This document shows positions 11,214 to 22,919 of a stretch of DNA of 64,000 bases, in pieces. Under the pieces are notes generated by a model, which was given only the letters and a program-made list of their open reading frames with translations, had not been told where the DNA came from and did not search any database. The position numbers were made by a program, and so were the translations under genes. Within the stretch, counting starts at the first letter, position 1; the number at the start of each line of letters is the position of its first letter. The stretch is from the NCBI RefSeq assembly GCF_964275005.1, contig NC_092685.1:31734866-31798865 (forward strand), written 5' to 3'. Source of the stretch: Diadema setosum. Taxonomy: Eukaryota > Echinodermata > Echinoidea > Diadematoida > Diadematidae.

Positions 11214-13179
11214 TGTAAAGGCCTCAAGAAAATAGACCCCCTAAATTTTTTGGAAGTTTCTAGATACATGCATTTGTATGAATAGGGAAAGTCACCCTCA
11301 CAAGTTTATTTCACCCACCCCTGAAATCAGAGTGGAGTTTACCCAGTCTCTTCAATTTCTAAGAAAAATGCCTTCATCACGATGGATGTGGTTTTGAGCT
11401 CCACACTTTCATCCCTGCATCCATTGTGACTAGACGTGGCATTTTTCCCTTCCTTCAGGTAAGAAATCTTACTTCTACTTCCGTTCAATTATTCTAAATC
11501 ATTCTTTCTGACTGGTAAATTTGTTGAATTCTATGATGTTTAGTGTTTTGTAGTTGAGCTACATGGTTCCTCCTTCAGTAAAAGAGGAATTAAGACCAAA
11601 GATGATGTTCTCAATGAAGTTATTGAATTATTGTTTAATGCCAGATATGATTGCTTGTTTGCTTGTTTATGATGTGCTAGTGACCATATGAGTCTTAGTG
11701 CTTGTGACATTATTAGATTTCTGTAGTGATTTAACAGTATTCATTATGAAAGATGTAAAATTGCTACTTAAGCTGATTTAGTTTCGGATTAAGTTCCGCT
11801 TGTGCGAATGCGAACAAGCCATAGGCTGTGCCATCCCGTGTAGAAAGCAGAGTAGAATGGTGAGTGTAAACACTCTCCTAGGTGGTGCGTCGCACCAGAG
11901 TCCACTGACCTTATTATTGATACGGCTCGCTGGGGATTGAGTGTAAAGTGACTGATATATATGTTATTCTGACTGAAAGCCTGAATGCCTTAACAAGTGT
12001 ACTAATTGTAATTACGTGGATACTTGGTATGATGCTTGTGGAATAGTAGTGTAGCATTGTACAGAATAGAAACAGTGACGGATGATAATAGAGTACATTT
12101 ATTTGTAGATACATGTAGAATAGAGATAGAGACAGAGGGTCGGTATGAACACAGTTTGGGTGACTCATGCAGCGACCTCCACGCCTTATCGGCCAGAGCG
12201 CCGACCACTAGCTCTCTGGACGGTGTGTTTATAGTTGTGGTCAGTGTCTCTCTCACTTTCCCAGCTCCTCAGTTCCTCACTTTTTGGTCAGTTCCTCACT
12301 TTGGTATAAAGAAACTAAAAAGGAATCATTCAGGGATCGTCCCCAAAGTTTGGTCTTCAGAGCAACTGCTCTTGCATTTTTGAAATACTTTCGCTTTTGC
12401 CTGACGGCAGGGATCATCTCAAATGTTGTTAAAGTTTATGTTGTAAAAGATTTTACAGAAGCGTTTGGTTTTATATCAGAGGAATAAAATACAGAAACGA
12501 GCTGGAAAGAGAGAGAAAACCTGGCTTTTAGAGAAATAAAGGAAAACTAAAGAACTCAGATTTGTTTTGCAGTGTATTAAGACTACAGGTTTTCCTTCTT
12601 GCTTTTAAAACAATTCTTGCCAAAGAAGTGAATACATTCCAGGTTTAGGTTTATGTAATCATTGACTGATTTATTCATCGATACAAACAGAGATTAATCA
12701 AATGATATGTAGTTGCGTTTATTTGATTAAATCATTAACATTTTAAATGACTGGTTAAGGTAAAGCTATAGATAGATTTATTAAAGGAGAATTTTACAGT
12801 TAATTATGCTTAATATACAGAGGAATAATAAGAGTGATTGTTATGAGTAAGTGTTATAATTAACCTTTGATTTTCGAGACTCTTTGAGGTATAAATCGAG
12901 CATCATATTGAGCAAGGTAAATTATCAATTACACTGATGAAGAATTACGTATTCATATCAGCAAACTGGCATGTGTCATTCACATTGTGTTGATGAGAAG
13001 AAGTGTTTGATAATTATTTTGATTGTGATTAATATGATCATTGAAACTCGGTATGATTTATACCAGAATAAAGAGACACACTTTCATCCCTGCATCCATT
13101 GTGACTAGACGTGGCATTTTTCCCTTCCTTCAGTACACAGTTTTTAAACACCCCTTGCCACATCGGGACGGGTGTAACA
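11214..13179 (+). repeat. 5' LTR (1,966 bp)
   Basis: It runs from TGTAAAGG to TGTAACA and matches the 3' LTR in length and apparently in sequence. This is long for a Gypsy LTR. A 57-bp segment beginning CACACTTTCATCC occurs twice inside, at 11402-11458 and 13077-13133. Short open frames within the LTR are duplicated exactly in the other LTR and do not resemble known proteins. Confidence 0.95.
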
Positions 13180-13184
13180 TTTTC

Positions 13185-13201
13185 TGGCGACCCTGCCAGG
13201 A
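13185..13201 (+). other. Primer-binding site of the retrotransposon
   Basis: TGGCGACCCTGCCAGGA lies five bases after the LTR and begins with the TGG expected to pair with a tRNA 3' CCA end. The tRNA species was not determined. Confidence 0.65.
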
Positions 13202-13311
13202 CGACGCCCGCACAGGAGAGAGATAAGACCAGAGGCGGATGTGTCGTCCTTAGGACAATAGCCTGAAGCCTCCCACCCGCACCCGGCTGAAAGATTACCC
13301 GATCAACCAAG

Positions 13312-14580
13312 ATGAGTCTGGAAGAGGTCACCCTGAGGGTCCAGAAGGACGTGCACCGTCTCCAGGAGGACCAACTCCATCTCCTAGCAGAAAAGCTGCA
13401 GATCTCGAAGGAGGATGCAGAAAAGGTAAGGGGGAGAGGGCGGGTTGGTATACTTCGGTGGGTTGTAAGGTATTTGGCCAGGGAAGAGGTGGAGGAGATG
13501 GAAGACGGCGGACTTGGCTACCTGGGAAAGGTGGAGGAGTACATCAAGCAGATCGCCGGGTCAGAGAAGAAGGAGGTGGTGATGTCCGAACCACCTGTTG
13601 AGGAAAAGCAAAGCAGTAGCGACGGCCCCAGTAGACAGACACCAGCGTCAGCAGATCAAATTTCTCTTTCTCATCTTTCTGGTCTCATAAAGAAAGAGTT
13701 CAGGATTGTGGGACAAATTGGGGAGGTGGGACAAAAAGATAAGATCAGTCTGGCCAGCCTTACCAGGCAATTGGAGATGGGTCTGGCAAAAGGCTACACG
13801 GAATCTGACCTGGTGGAAGGGGTTCTCCGTGCCATTAGCCCAGGAATGAAGTTGCGTAGCTACCTGGAAAGCAAGGAGGACCTGAACCTCGCAACTCTGA
13901 GAGAGATCCTCCAGGCTCACTTCCGGGAAGGAGACGCAACCAGCCTCTACAAGGATCTGTCAGCAGCTGCCCAGGGACCAAATGAGTCAGCCCACGATTT
14001 CCTGGTAAGGATGTTGGATCTTCGACAAAGGATCCTCCATGCGTCAAGAAAAGTGGGAGCAACGCTAAGGTACGAAGCGGGACTTGTCCAGCAGATGTTC
14101 TTGCACTCCCTGGCAACAGGGTTTGCATGCGACAATATTCGCATCGACATGCGTCCGTTGCTTAGCGACCCAGATGTCAGCGACTCCGCTTTATTCAAGC
14201 AAGTCCAGGCATCTGAAATGAATGAAGCCGAACGGAAGATCAAAAGCAAGGCAGGAAAGGCAAAAGTCAGCAAGGTGGAGTCTGAGACTGACAGTTTGCA
14301 AAAACAACTCCAACAAATACAAGCCGACCTTGCATCCTTAAAGGCAACTAATGCAACTCAGCCCAAGAGACCAAGCAAGGGACGAAGGCCTGACTGGGGA
14401 TGTCCACCATGCCGCCAAGTAGGCAAAGGTCAAGAGTGCACCCACTGCTTCCATTGTGGTAGTGGGGAACACTTCCTCCGTGGATGCCGGGCCCGTTTCC
14501 AGTCGGGAAACGCGCAAGGGTTGCCAAGGAGGGACGACGGGCAACCGGCATCTCAGGAGCGTCCCAACCAGCAACAGTAG
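13312..14580 (+). CDS. gag-like polyprotein of the Ty3/Gypsy element
   Basis: This 422-residue frame starts at the first ATG after the leader ([11 protein letters not shown]). The N-terminal part is charged and helical, and the middle (about residues 120-300) resembles a retrotransposon capsid region. The C-terminal part carries a CX2CX4HX4C zinc knuckle near residue 383, preceded by further cysteines. It overlaps the start of pol in a different (-1) frame, as expected for the programmed frameshifting used by many members of the family. It is treated here as part of a mobile element. Confidence 0.85.
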   Translation: MSLEEVTLRVQKDVHRLQEDQLHLLAEKLQISKEDAEKVRGRGRVGILRWVVRYLAREEVEEMEDGGLGYLGKVEEYIKQIAGSEKKEVVMSEPPVEEKQSSSDGPSRQTPASADQISLSHLSGLIKKEFRIVGQIGEVGQKDKISLASLTRQLEMGLAKGYTESDLVEGVLRAISPGMKLRSYLESKEDLNLATLREILQAHFREGDATSLYKDLSAAAQGPNESAHDFLVRMLDLRQRILHASRKVGATLRYEAGLVQQMFLHSLATGFACDNIRIDMRPLLSDPDVSDSALFKQVQASEMNEAERKIKSKAGKAKVSKVESETDSLQKQLQQIQADLASLKATNATQPKRPSKGRRPDWGCPPCRQVGKGQECTHCFHCGSGEHFLRGCRARFQSGNAQGLPRRDDGQPASQERPNQQQ

Positions 14581-17500
14581 CCCACATAGACCAACAAACA
14601 CAAGGAACCCACCAATTACCACATGACCGAACCAAGACAAGACACCGGACAAACAACATGAAATTGACAAAACTAGTGGGAGAAAGATGCCTGGTTAACT
14701 GCAACCTAAATGGAGTAGCCACCCAAGCGTTGTGGGATACTGGTGCCCAAGTGTCCCTGATGTCTGAGCAGTGGAGAGAAACCCACCTGCCTGGAGAGAA
14801 GATACGCCCTATCATGGAGCTGTTAGGTGATACTAACCTGCAGCTGAAGACGGCAAACGGGGACAAGCTCCCATTCACAGGTTGGGTAGGAGTAGAGTTT
14901 TCCTTGGGAAGCACAAGCAACTGCAAGATTGAGGTCCCAGTACTAGTCACCCCAGACGAGCTCCCCGAGCCAATCATTGGCTATAATGTCATAGCTGAGA
15001 TCACAAAAATAAACTCAACCAACCAAGATGCACTCGTTGACCTGTTAGCAGCTGCCCTTGAGACGCATCCGAGCAAGGTCACACCCCTGGTCAACCTTCT
15101 TCAATTCGAGCCACGTGAAGATATTGGGGTAGTACGGTACCAGGAGGCCCACAAGAAGACTACTGTGCCAGCACAGTCATCCCTGGTAATAACCTGTCAT
15201 GCCAGAGTGTACACCCCGACGCCATCTTTGGAGGAAGTCTTTTTTCAACCGGATGACACTAATCTCCCACATGGACTCAAACTTAGTGAAGCACTTGTGC
15301 GTCCCCCCAAGGGTACCCATGGGAGGGTACATGTTGTCGTCACTAACATGACTAGGCATGACATCACACTCAAAGGCAAGAAGACTCTTGGACACCTACA
15401 GCCCATATCCAGCATTGTCCCAGGTGAAATGACTTTGACATTGAAGACTCCGGGTACACATGTATCAGCTGTGCAGGAAGTACACGACAGCAACCTGACA
15501 GATTTCCTGAAGGATGTGGACCTCTCTAACTTGACCCCCGACCAACAAGACAAGGTGAGACATGTCCTTATGCAGGAGAAAGATGCATTCTCAAAAGATG
15601 ACTCAGACGTTGGGTGCATCAAAGACCTGAAGATGCATATCACCTTGACAGACAACAACCCAGTCAACCGGACATACATGTCCATCCCACGCCCCCTTTA
15701 CCAAGAGGTGAAGAACTACATAGAGGACCTCATCAACCGTGGCTGGGTGACCAAATCAACATCCCCATACTCTTCACCCGTAGTCTGTGTAAGGAAAAAA
15801 GACGGCAGTCTTCGACTTTGCATAGACTACCGGGAGCTAAACAAGAGGACTGTATGTGACCGCCAACCCATCCCCAGAATCCAGGACGTACTTGACGGGC
15901 TGGGAGGGAGCCGATGGTTTTCGACGCTAGATCAGGGGAAGGCCTACCATCAGGGGTTTATGGACGAGGAAAGCCAACCCCTGACAGCATTTGTGACCCC
16001 CTGGGGCCTATACCAATGGCTCCGCATCCCATTCGGACTGAAGAACGCCCCTGCAGTCTACCAACGTCATATGGAGAGCACCCTAGAGGGCCTGACCCAC
16101 AAGTCCTGTGTCGTCTATTTAGACGACATCTTGGTCTACAGCCCGACCTTCGAAGACCACCTTCGTCATCTCGTAGAGGTCTTACAAAGAATGAAACAGC
16201 ACGGCATCAAGCTTAAACCAAGCAAATGTAAGCTGTTTCAAAAAGAGGCCAAATACTTGGGACGGATCGTCTCTTCTGAAGGACACAAGCCGGATCCGAA
16301 GGACACAGCTGCTCTCCATTCCCTGAAGGAGAAAAAACCACGGACGGTAGGTGGAGTCAGGCAACTGCTAGGCCTGATAGGCTACTACCGCCGGTACATC
16401 GCTGATTTCTCCCGCAAAGCCAAACCACTGTATGACTTGTTGAAGGGACCAAAGACACCGACACAGGGCAAACCCCAAAGGAAACAGAAACCAATGAAAA
16501 AGAAACGTGACGTAGTACCCTCAAGCCAGCCCATCACCTGGACAACAAACCACCAGACGATACTTGAAGACCTAATTGACCAACTGGCATCCCCAGAGGT
16601 CATGTCCTACCCTGACTTCGACAACCCATTCTGTTTGTTCACTGACGCATCCCAGGAAGGACTTGGTGCAGTGCTGACCCAACAGAGAGAAGGCAAGAGC
16701 TATGTCATTGGGTATGGATCCCGAACCTTGTCAGCAGCCGAGAAGAATTACCATCTTCATTCGGGCAAACTTGAGTTTCTTGCCCTGAAGTGGGCTATTA
16801 CAGAACACTTCAGGGATTACCTCTTCTACGCCCCAAGCTTCACGGTTTATACAGACAATAATCCTCTGACGTATGTCATGTCTACAGCAAAGCTCAATGC
16901 TACGGGACAGAGGTGGGTGTCTGAACTGGCCGACTTTAATTTCACCATAAAGTACATGCCAGGAAAGAAGAACCGAGCAGCTGATGCCTTGTCAAGGATG
17001 CCTGTGGACATGGACAAGTACAAGACCTCTTGCACTAGAGAAATAAACCCTGAAACCATGCGAGCCTTGCAGTCAGCTATGGCCGAAGAGGACGAGACTC
17101 AAACAGCGGGCTTATCCACAATTACGACCAGTATCCCCCTAGACATGGAGCCATCGACAACAACCCTGACCGAATTTCCCACGAGGGATATCCGAGAGGC
17201 TCAGGAGAAAGATGTTGTCATAGGCCCTGTTCTTCATGCAAAGGACAAAGGGAGCTTCCCTTCACGAAAAGAGCAGACAAATTTTCACCGACACGCCAAG
17301 AGCTTACTGCATGAGTGGAAGCAGCTTGTAGTAGATGATGGTGTACTGTACAGGAGAACTGCAATGAGGAATCAGATGGTACTTCCTGAATCCTTCCGAG
17401 GGACAGTCCTGAAGCAACTGCACAACGAGATGGGTCACCAGGGTGCTGAACGCGTGACCAGCCTTGTACGTGATCGCTTCTACTGGCCCCACATGCAGCA

Positions 17501-19196
17501 AGACATCGAACACTACACCATGAATGCCTGCAGCTGCCTTAAAGACAGAGCCCCAGCGAGGAAAACAAAAGCCCCGCTCAATCCCATAACTACCTCCCAA
17601 CCCTTCGAACTTGTGTCCCTCGACTTTCTTCACCTTGAAAGGAGTGTTGGTGGCTGTGAGTACATCCTTGTAGTTGTCGATCATTTCACAAGGTTTGCAC
17701 AGGCCTACCCTACCCCAAACAAAAGTGGAAAAACGGCCGCTGACAGGTTCTTTAACGACTATGTCCTCAGGTTCGGCATGCCAAAACGAATTCACCATGA
17801 CCAAGGCCGAGAATTTGAGAACCGGTTTTTCAACAAGCTGTGCAAACACACCAACATCGCTAGATCGCACACGACCCCCTACCATCCAGAGGGAAACGGC
17901 CAGGTTGAGCGATTTAATCGCACCCTCCTGAGCATGCTTCGCACACTGACGGAGACAGAAAAATCCCACTGGAAAGACCACGTCAACAAGGTAGTACATG
18001 CATACAATTGCACGCGTCATTCCGCAACAGGATACTCACCTTTCTTCCTGTTGTATGGGAGGTCACCACGCCTCCCAATTGACCTTGCATTTGGCTTGCA
18101 GAACGAGGAGGATGCGCAGGCCCCGAGGGACCATGAGGAGTACACAGAGAAGTGGAAGGAGCAGATGACTGAAGCATACGAGCTAGCCAGGAGGAAGACA
18201 GCGGTCGCCGCGGAACAGGGGAAGATACAGTATGATAAGAGAGTACGCAGCACTGTCCTCCACCCAGGAGATCGTGTCCTGGTGAAAAAGCTGGCCAGCT
18301 CTGGCGGTCCAGGCAAGCTAAGAAGGTTCTGGGAAGACGACGTTTACAGGGTAATCTCTCAGAAAGATGACTTGCCTGTCTACGAGGTCAAACCAGAGAG
18401 TGGAGTAGGTCGCACAAGAGTGCTTCATAGAAATCATCTGTTGCCCTGTAACCACTTGGAACCCACCATCCCAGTCGCCCCAAACCCACCAACACAATCA
18501 AAACGGAGACCCAACAGAAGCCCGAAACCCCGACAAAGACTGACAGACGACCACATACAACCCCTGGAGGACAGTGATTCGGATGACTCAGAGAGCGAGT
18601 ACTACCTAGAGTTTGCCAGACGTCAAAACTCAGGACAATGCAGCCCTGGAGTCAGTTCAGAACCAGAAGAAAGAGTAGACGACAATGAAGAACCTCATCA
18701 ATTACCACAGGACGATACGCCCAATCTGATTGATGAAGATGTTCAGGGAGACCCCACAGATATGGGACAATGTCAGAATCACACTGACGACGAACAAGAG
18801 AATACTGTCCCTCCAGTAAGCGAACAACCCCGCCCTACCCGACAACGTAGACCACCACAAGTCTTAAGCTATGACACCTTGGGTACACCAGCTACACAAG
18901 AGCAGACGATAGGTGCAATACCAGCTATCCAAACTCCGTTGGCATACCAGAACAACGAGCACTTCAACTCTGCAGTTCCAATACCTCCATTCTCCTTCCC
19001 AAACCAATACCTTAACAGGCAACCTTTCCCATACCAATCTTTCCCCCACCTTTCTGTACACCCAGCAGCCAGTTTCCCGACATCGCAGTGGACCCAGGAT
19101 CCCAGGAGCCAGGCCTATGGTCAACATACCGCTTACCCACCCTGGACGAGACTACCACCCCGGCATGCTGAGACGATGGACTGGACACACAAGTAA
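14484..19196 (+). CDS. pol-like polyprotein of the Ty3/Gypsy element
   Basis: This open frame holds, in order, an aspartic protease domain (about 14.7 kb), reverse transcriptase (about 15.7-16.3 kb), RNase H (about 16.6-16.9 kb) and integrase with zinc-binding and catalytic core domains (about 17.4-18.1 kb). A chromatin-contact-like C-terminal region follows, then a proline- and glutamine-rich tail. The domain order is that of Ty3/Gypsy elements. The frame overlaps gag by about 100 bases, so the true translation entry is probably by frameshift rather than at its own start. Confidence 0.95.
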   Translation: MPGPFPVGKRARVAKEGRRATGISGASQPATVAHIDQQTQGTHQLPHDRTKTRHRTNNMKLTKLVGERCLVNCNLNGVATQALWDTGAQVSLMSEQWRETHLPGEKIRPIMELLGDTNLQLKTANGDKLPFTGWVGVEFSLGSTSNCKIEVPVLVTPDELPEPIIGYNVIAEITKINSTNQDALVDLLAAALETHPSKVTPLVNLLQFEPREDIGVVRYQEAHKKTTVPAQSSLVITCHARVYTPTPSLEEVFFQPDDTNLPHGLKLSEALVRPPKGTHGRVHVVVTNMTRHDITLKGKKTLGHLQPISSIVPGEMTLTLKTPGTHVSAVQEVHDSNLTDFLKDVDLSNLTPDQQDKVRHVLMQEKDAFSKDDSDVGCIKDLKMHITLTDNNPVNRTYMSIPRPLYQEVKNYIEDLINRGWVTKSTSPYSSPVVCVRKKDGSLRLCIDYRELNKRTVCDRQPIPRIQDVLDGLGGSRWFSTLDQGKAYHQGFMDEESQPLTAFVTPWGLYQWLRIPFGLKNAPAVYQRHMESTLEGLTHKSCVVYLDDILVYSPTFEDHLRHLVEVLQRMKQHGIKLKPSKCKLFQKEAKYLGRIVSSEGHKPDPKDTAALHSLKEKKPRTVGGVRQLLGLIGYYRRYIADFSRKAKPLYDLLKGPKTPTQGKPQRKQKPMKKKRDVVPSSQPITWTTNHQTILEDLIDQLASPEVMSYPDFDNPFCLFTDASQEGLGAVLTQQREGKSYVIGYGSRTLSAAEKNYHLHSGKLEFLALKWAITEHFRDYLFYAPSFTVYTDNNPLTYVMSTAKLNATGQRWVSELADFNFTIKYMPGKKNRAADALSRMPVDMDKYKTSCTREINPETMRALQSAMAEEDETQTAGLSTITTSIPLDMEPSTTTLTEFPTRDIREAQEKDVVIGPVLHAKDKGSFPSRKEQTNFHRHAKSLLHEWKQLVVDDGVLYRRTAMRNQMVLPESFRGTVLKQLHNEMGHQGAERVTSLVRDRFYWPHMQQDIEHYTMNACSCLKDRAPARKTKAPLNPITTSQPFELVSLDFLHLERSVGGCEYILVVVDHFTRFAQAYPTPNKSGKTAADRFFNDYVLRFGMPKRIHHDQGREFENRFFNKLCKHTNIARSHTTPYHPEGNGQVERFNRTLLSMLRTLTETEKSHWKDHVNKVVHAYNCTRHSATGYSPFFLLYGRSPRLPIDLAFGLQNEEDAQAPRDHEEYTEKWKEQMTEAYELARRKTAVAAEQGKIQYDKRVRSTVLHPGDRVLVKKLASSGGPGKLRRFWEDDVYRVISQKDDLPVYEVKPESGVGRTRVLHRNHLLPCNHLEPTIPVAPNPPTQSKRRPNRSPKPRQRLTDDHIQPLEDSDSDDSESEYYLEFARRQNSGQCSPGVSSEPEERVDDNEEPHQLPQDDTPNLIDEDVQGDPTDMGQCQNHTDDEQENTVPPVSEQPRPTRQRRPPQVLSYDTLGTPATQEQTIGAIPAIQTPLAYQNNEHFNSAVPIPPFSFPNQYLNRQPFPYQSFPHLSVHPAASFPTSQWTQDPRSQAYGQHTAYPPWTRLPPRHAETMDWTHK

Positions 19197-19902
19197 AGGA
19201 CCGATGACGAATATATAGTAGAATAATTGAAACATTATTGTGTATTTATAGGAAAATGTATTGTTAAAGCGAATTGTCAAAATTTTGGGACCACATCATT
19301 GGTTAGGCTTATTTAAGAATAGAAATGATGAAACGAACAGAAGGTGATTACCAAAATCGATAAGTATAAACCACTGCGCAGTGTGGAGATAGAGTGTAGT
19401 CAGATTTTCAGTAGGAGTGAAGGCAGATTAGAAGTTAAATGCTTGCAAGTTTCCTTACTGTTAAGTACAAAGTGTAAAAGAAACGGGAGGTAACAGATCT
19501 GCAAGAGCCCTAGAAAATAATTTTGTGTAATCACGGCTATTTGGATGACATGTACTATGATATATAGGTTGAGGTATTCGAAAAAAATTGTATGATTTAT
19601 GTTGAATTTTAAGTATCAACAGGGAACGCGCGCCCTGGTGACTTCGTTCAATGCCAGCTTCAGTATTGTGGAGTAATGCTGACGATGGAGTGCAGTATTA
19701 ATGCTGCATCGAATACTCTCTTTAAACTCCCTGTCATCAGATGGTCTAGGTCGTTATTTGTTTGAAGTGCTAGAATATGGTTTCATGGCCAGGAAGGCCA
19801 ATGTTTTGTAAATGGAACATCACTGAGAACACACACCAAATGGAATAGTGGATTTTTGTATAAGGAAATGTCGGGGACGACATTTGTTTTAGGAGGGGAA
19901 GG
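19197..19902 (+). other. Non-coding tail of the retrotransposon with polypurine tract
   Basis: About 700 bp between pol and the 3' LTR shows no env-like or other frame. It ends with the purine run AGGAGGGGAAGG at 19891-19902, directly before the LTR, which fits a polypurine tract for plus-strand priming. Confidence 0.75.
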
Positions 19903-21868
19903 TGTAAAGGCCTCAAGAAAATAGACCCCCTAAATTTTTTGGAAGTTTCTAGATACATGCATTTGTATGAATAGGGAAAGTCACCCTCACAAGTTTATTT
20001 CACCCACCCCTGAAATCAGAGTGGAGTTTACCCAGTCTCTTCAATTTCTAAGAAAAATGCCTTCATCACGATGGATGTGGTTTTGAGCTCCACACTTTCA
20101 TCCCTGCATCCATTGTGACTAGACGTGGCATTTTTCCCTTCCTTCAGGTAAGAAATCTTACTTCTACTTCCGTTCAATTATTCTAAATCATTCTTTCTGA
20201 CTGGTAAATTTGTTGAATTCTATGATGTTTAGTGTTTTGTAGTTGAGCTACATGGTTCCTCCTTCAGTAAAAGAGGAATTAAGACCAAAGATGATGTTCT
20301 CAATGAAGTTATTGAATTATTGTTTAATGCCAGATATGATTGCTTGTTTGCTTGTTTATGATGTGCTAGTGACCATATGAGTCTTAGTGCTTGTGACATT
20401 ATTAGATTTCTGTAGTGATTTAACAGTATTCATTATGAAAGATGTAAAATTGCTACTTAAGCTGATTTAGTTTCGGATTAAGTTCCGCTTGTGCGAATGC
20501 GAACAAGCCATAGGCTGTGCCATCCCGTGTAGAAAGCAGAGTAGAATGGTGAGTGTAAACACTCTCCTAGGTGGTGCGTCGCACCAGAGTCCACTGACCT
20601 TATTATTGATACGGCTCGCTGGGGATTGAGTGTAAAGTGACTGATATATATGTTATTCTGACTGAAAGCCTGAATGCCTTAACAAGTGTACTAATTGTAA
20701 TTACGTGGATACTTGGTATGATGCTTGTGGAATAGTAGTGTAGCATTGTACAGAATAGAAACAGTGACGGATGATAATAGAGTACATTTATTTGTAGATA
20801 CATGTAGAATAGAGATAGAGACAGAGGGTCGGTATGAACACAGTTTGGGTGACTCATGCAGCGACCTCCACGCCTTATCGGCCAGAGCGCCGACCACTAG
20901 CTCTCTGGACGGTGTGTTTATAGTTGTGGTCAGTGTCTCTCTCACTTTCCCAGCTCCTCAGTTCCTCACTTTTTGGTCAGTTCCTCACTTTGGTATAAAG
21001 AAACTAAAAAGGAATCATTCAGGGATCGTCCCCAAAGTTTGGTCTTCAGAGCAACTGCTCTTGCATTTTTGAAATACTTTCGCTTTTGCCTGACGGCAGG
21101 GATCATCTCAAATGTTGTTAAAGTTTATGTTGTAAAAGATTTTACAGAAGCGTTTGGTTTTATATCAGAGGAATAAAATACAGAAACGAGCTGGAAAGAG
21201 AGAGAAAACCTGGCTTTTAGAGAAATAAAGGAAAACTAAAGAACTCAGATTTGTTTTGCAGTGTATTAAGACTACAGGTTTTCCTTCTTGCTTTTAAAAC
21301 AATTCTTGCCAAAGAAGTGAATACATTCCAGGTTTAGGTTTATGTAATCATTGACTGATTTATTCATCGATACAAACAGAGATTAATCAAATGATATGTA
21401 GTTGCGTTTATTTGATTAAATCATTAACATTTTAAATGACTGGTTAAGGTAAAGCTATAGATAGATTTATTAAAGGAGAATTTTACAGTTAATTATGCTT
21501 AATATACAGAGGAATAATAAGAGTGATTGTTATGAGTAAGTGTTATAATTAACCTTTGATTTTCGAGACTCTTTGAGGTATAAATCGAGCATCATATTGA
21601 GCAAGGTAAATTATCAATTACACTGATGAAGAATTACGTATTCATATCAGCAAACTGGCATGTGTCATTCACATTGTGTTGATGAGAAGAAGTGTTTGAT
21701 AATTATTTTGATTGTGATTAATATGATCATTGAAACTCGGTATGATTTATACCAGAATAAAGAGACACACTTTCATCCCTGCATCCATTGTGACTAGACG
21801 TGGCATTTTTCCCTTCCTTCAGTACACAGTTTTTAAACACCCCTTGCCACATCGGGACGGGTGTAACA
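19903..21868 (+). repeat. 3' LTR (1,966 bp)
   Basis: It has the same length as the 5' LTR, offset by exactly 8,689 bp throughout. It contains the same 57-bp internal repeats, at 20091-20147 and 21766-21822. Confidence 0.95.
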
Positions 21869-22888
21869 CATGTATTTAATACATGGTAGATACTGTTACT
21901 CTCTTGGAGTATATATACCCAGTAAAACAACATGGATGCTGACCAACCATAAGACCACACCAGTTTGACTCTAAAAAGATATTTTCTCACACTGAATATC
22001 ACGGATGACAGCTCAAGCAACACGTGGACAATACTAATCATTTACAGGTTTATTGGACATGGGCAATACGTGAAGTTCACCTTTTTTTTACAAGAATTTA
22101 TACGTACAGCCATGGTTTCTATGAATACAACGTAAGGGTCATAAGCAAGCTATCTACAAAGTAGACTTGTGGTTATGGGTGGAACAAGTAAACGTGCTGG
22201 CGGGGCATCATTTCAGATTCCTTTGGAGAAAAAAAAATCTCAATCTACAGCACGATAAACTGTTCTGAAACAGAAAACGAATGTACAGTCAGGTATAGTA
22301 CAAAATAAGTGCCCACAAGATGTTCTATGAAAGCCATAATATTTGGAATTACAGTCAACCTTGCTTGATCTGAAAGTAAAAAGAAAAAAAAAAAATTGGC
22401 TACTTTGAAGAAAAATTCTCCCATGTATGGATATAAAAATGTACCGATTAATTTGATCGTGTAAGTCAAAATTCATGTAAGTTGAAGGATTTTCTCCAGC
22501 CCCTTTGGATTCGACTTGGGTAAGGTTGAATGTAGTTTGCTCAATACGCCATTTTCTTGGTGGAAGGAAAAAGATTGTTACATCAGACTGACATTCAAAC
22601 AATTATTTCAGAGCAATATTCAATTACATCTAAACAAGGGAAAGAATAATTCTTCATTGAGAGATAGTGAGGGCATATTACCGTAACTTTTTGCAATCGA
22701 TCAGAAACAAATTGATCTTTCAACAAATGCTACTGCCACAACACCTTCAGAATGTGTGTAAGCTGGAAATAACTCACATAATTAAGACAACTTCTGTAAT
22801 ACTTGACATGAATACTGAAGTGTGTACAAGAATATTGAGGTACATTCTAATCCCCTCCTTATCTATGTATTGAGAATGCGTACAGTTT

Positions 22889-22919
<31 letters not shown>

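Larger units (their letters stand above)
11214..21868 (+). mobile_element. Ty3/Gypsy (Metaviridae) LTR retrotransposon, looks whole
   Basis: The 10.65-kb element has two LTRs (11214-13179 and 19903-21868), each 1,966 bp and starting TGTAAAG and ending GTGTAACA. A 4-bp duplication CATG flanks it (11210-11213 and 21869-21872). Between the LTRs lie a primer-binding site, gag, pol in the order protease, reverse transcriptase, RNase H, integrase, and a purine tract. That order places it in Ty3/Gypsy rather than Ty1/Copia. There is no env-like frame. The LTRs appear identical by eye, so insertion was recent. I see no obvious breaks. It lies between the convergent CINP and ZNF839 genes and does not interrupt a recognised exon. 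Confidence 0.95.

Noticed and set aside
12002-12487. Short open frames inside the LTR, repeated at 20691-21176
   Set aside because: They are identical only because the LTRs are duplicates; they overlap on both strands and match no known protein.
19197-19902. Possible env gene after pol
   Set aside because: The 700-bp interval has no long frame, signal peptide or membrane segment.
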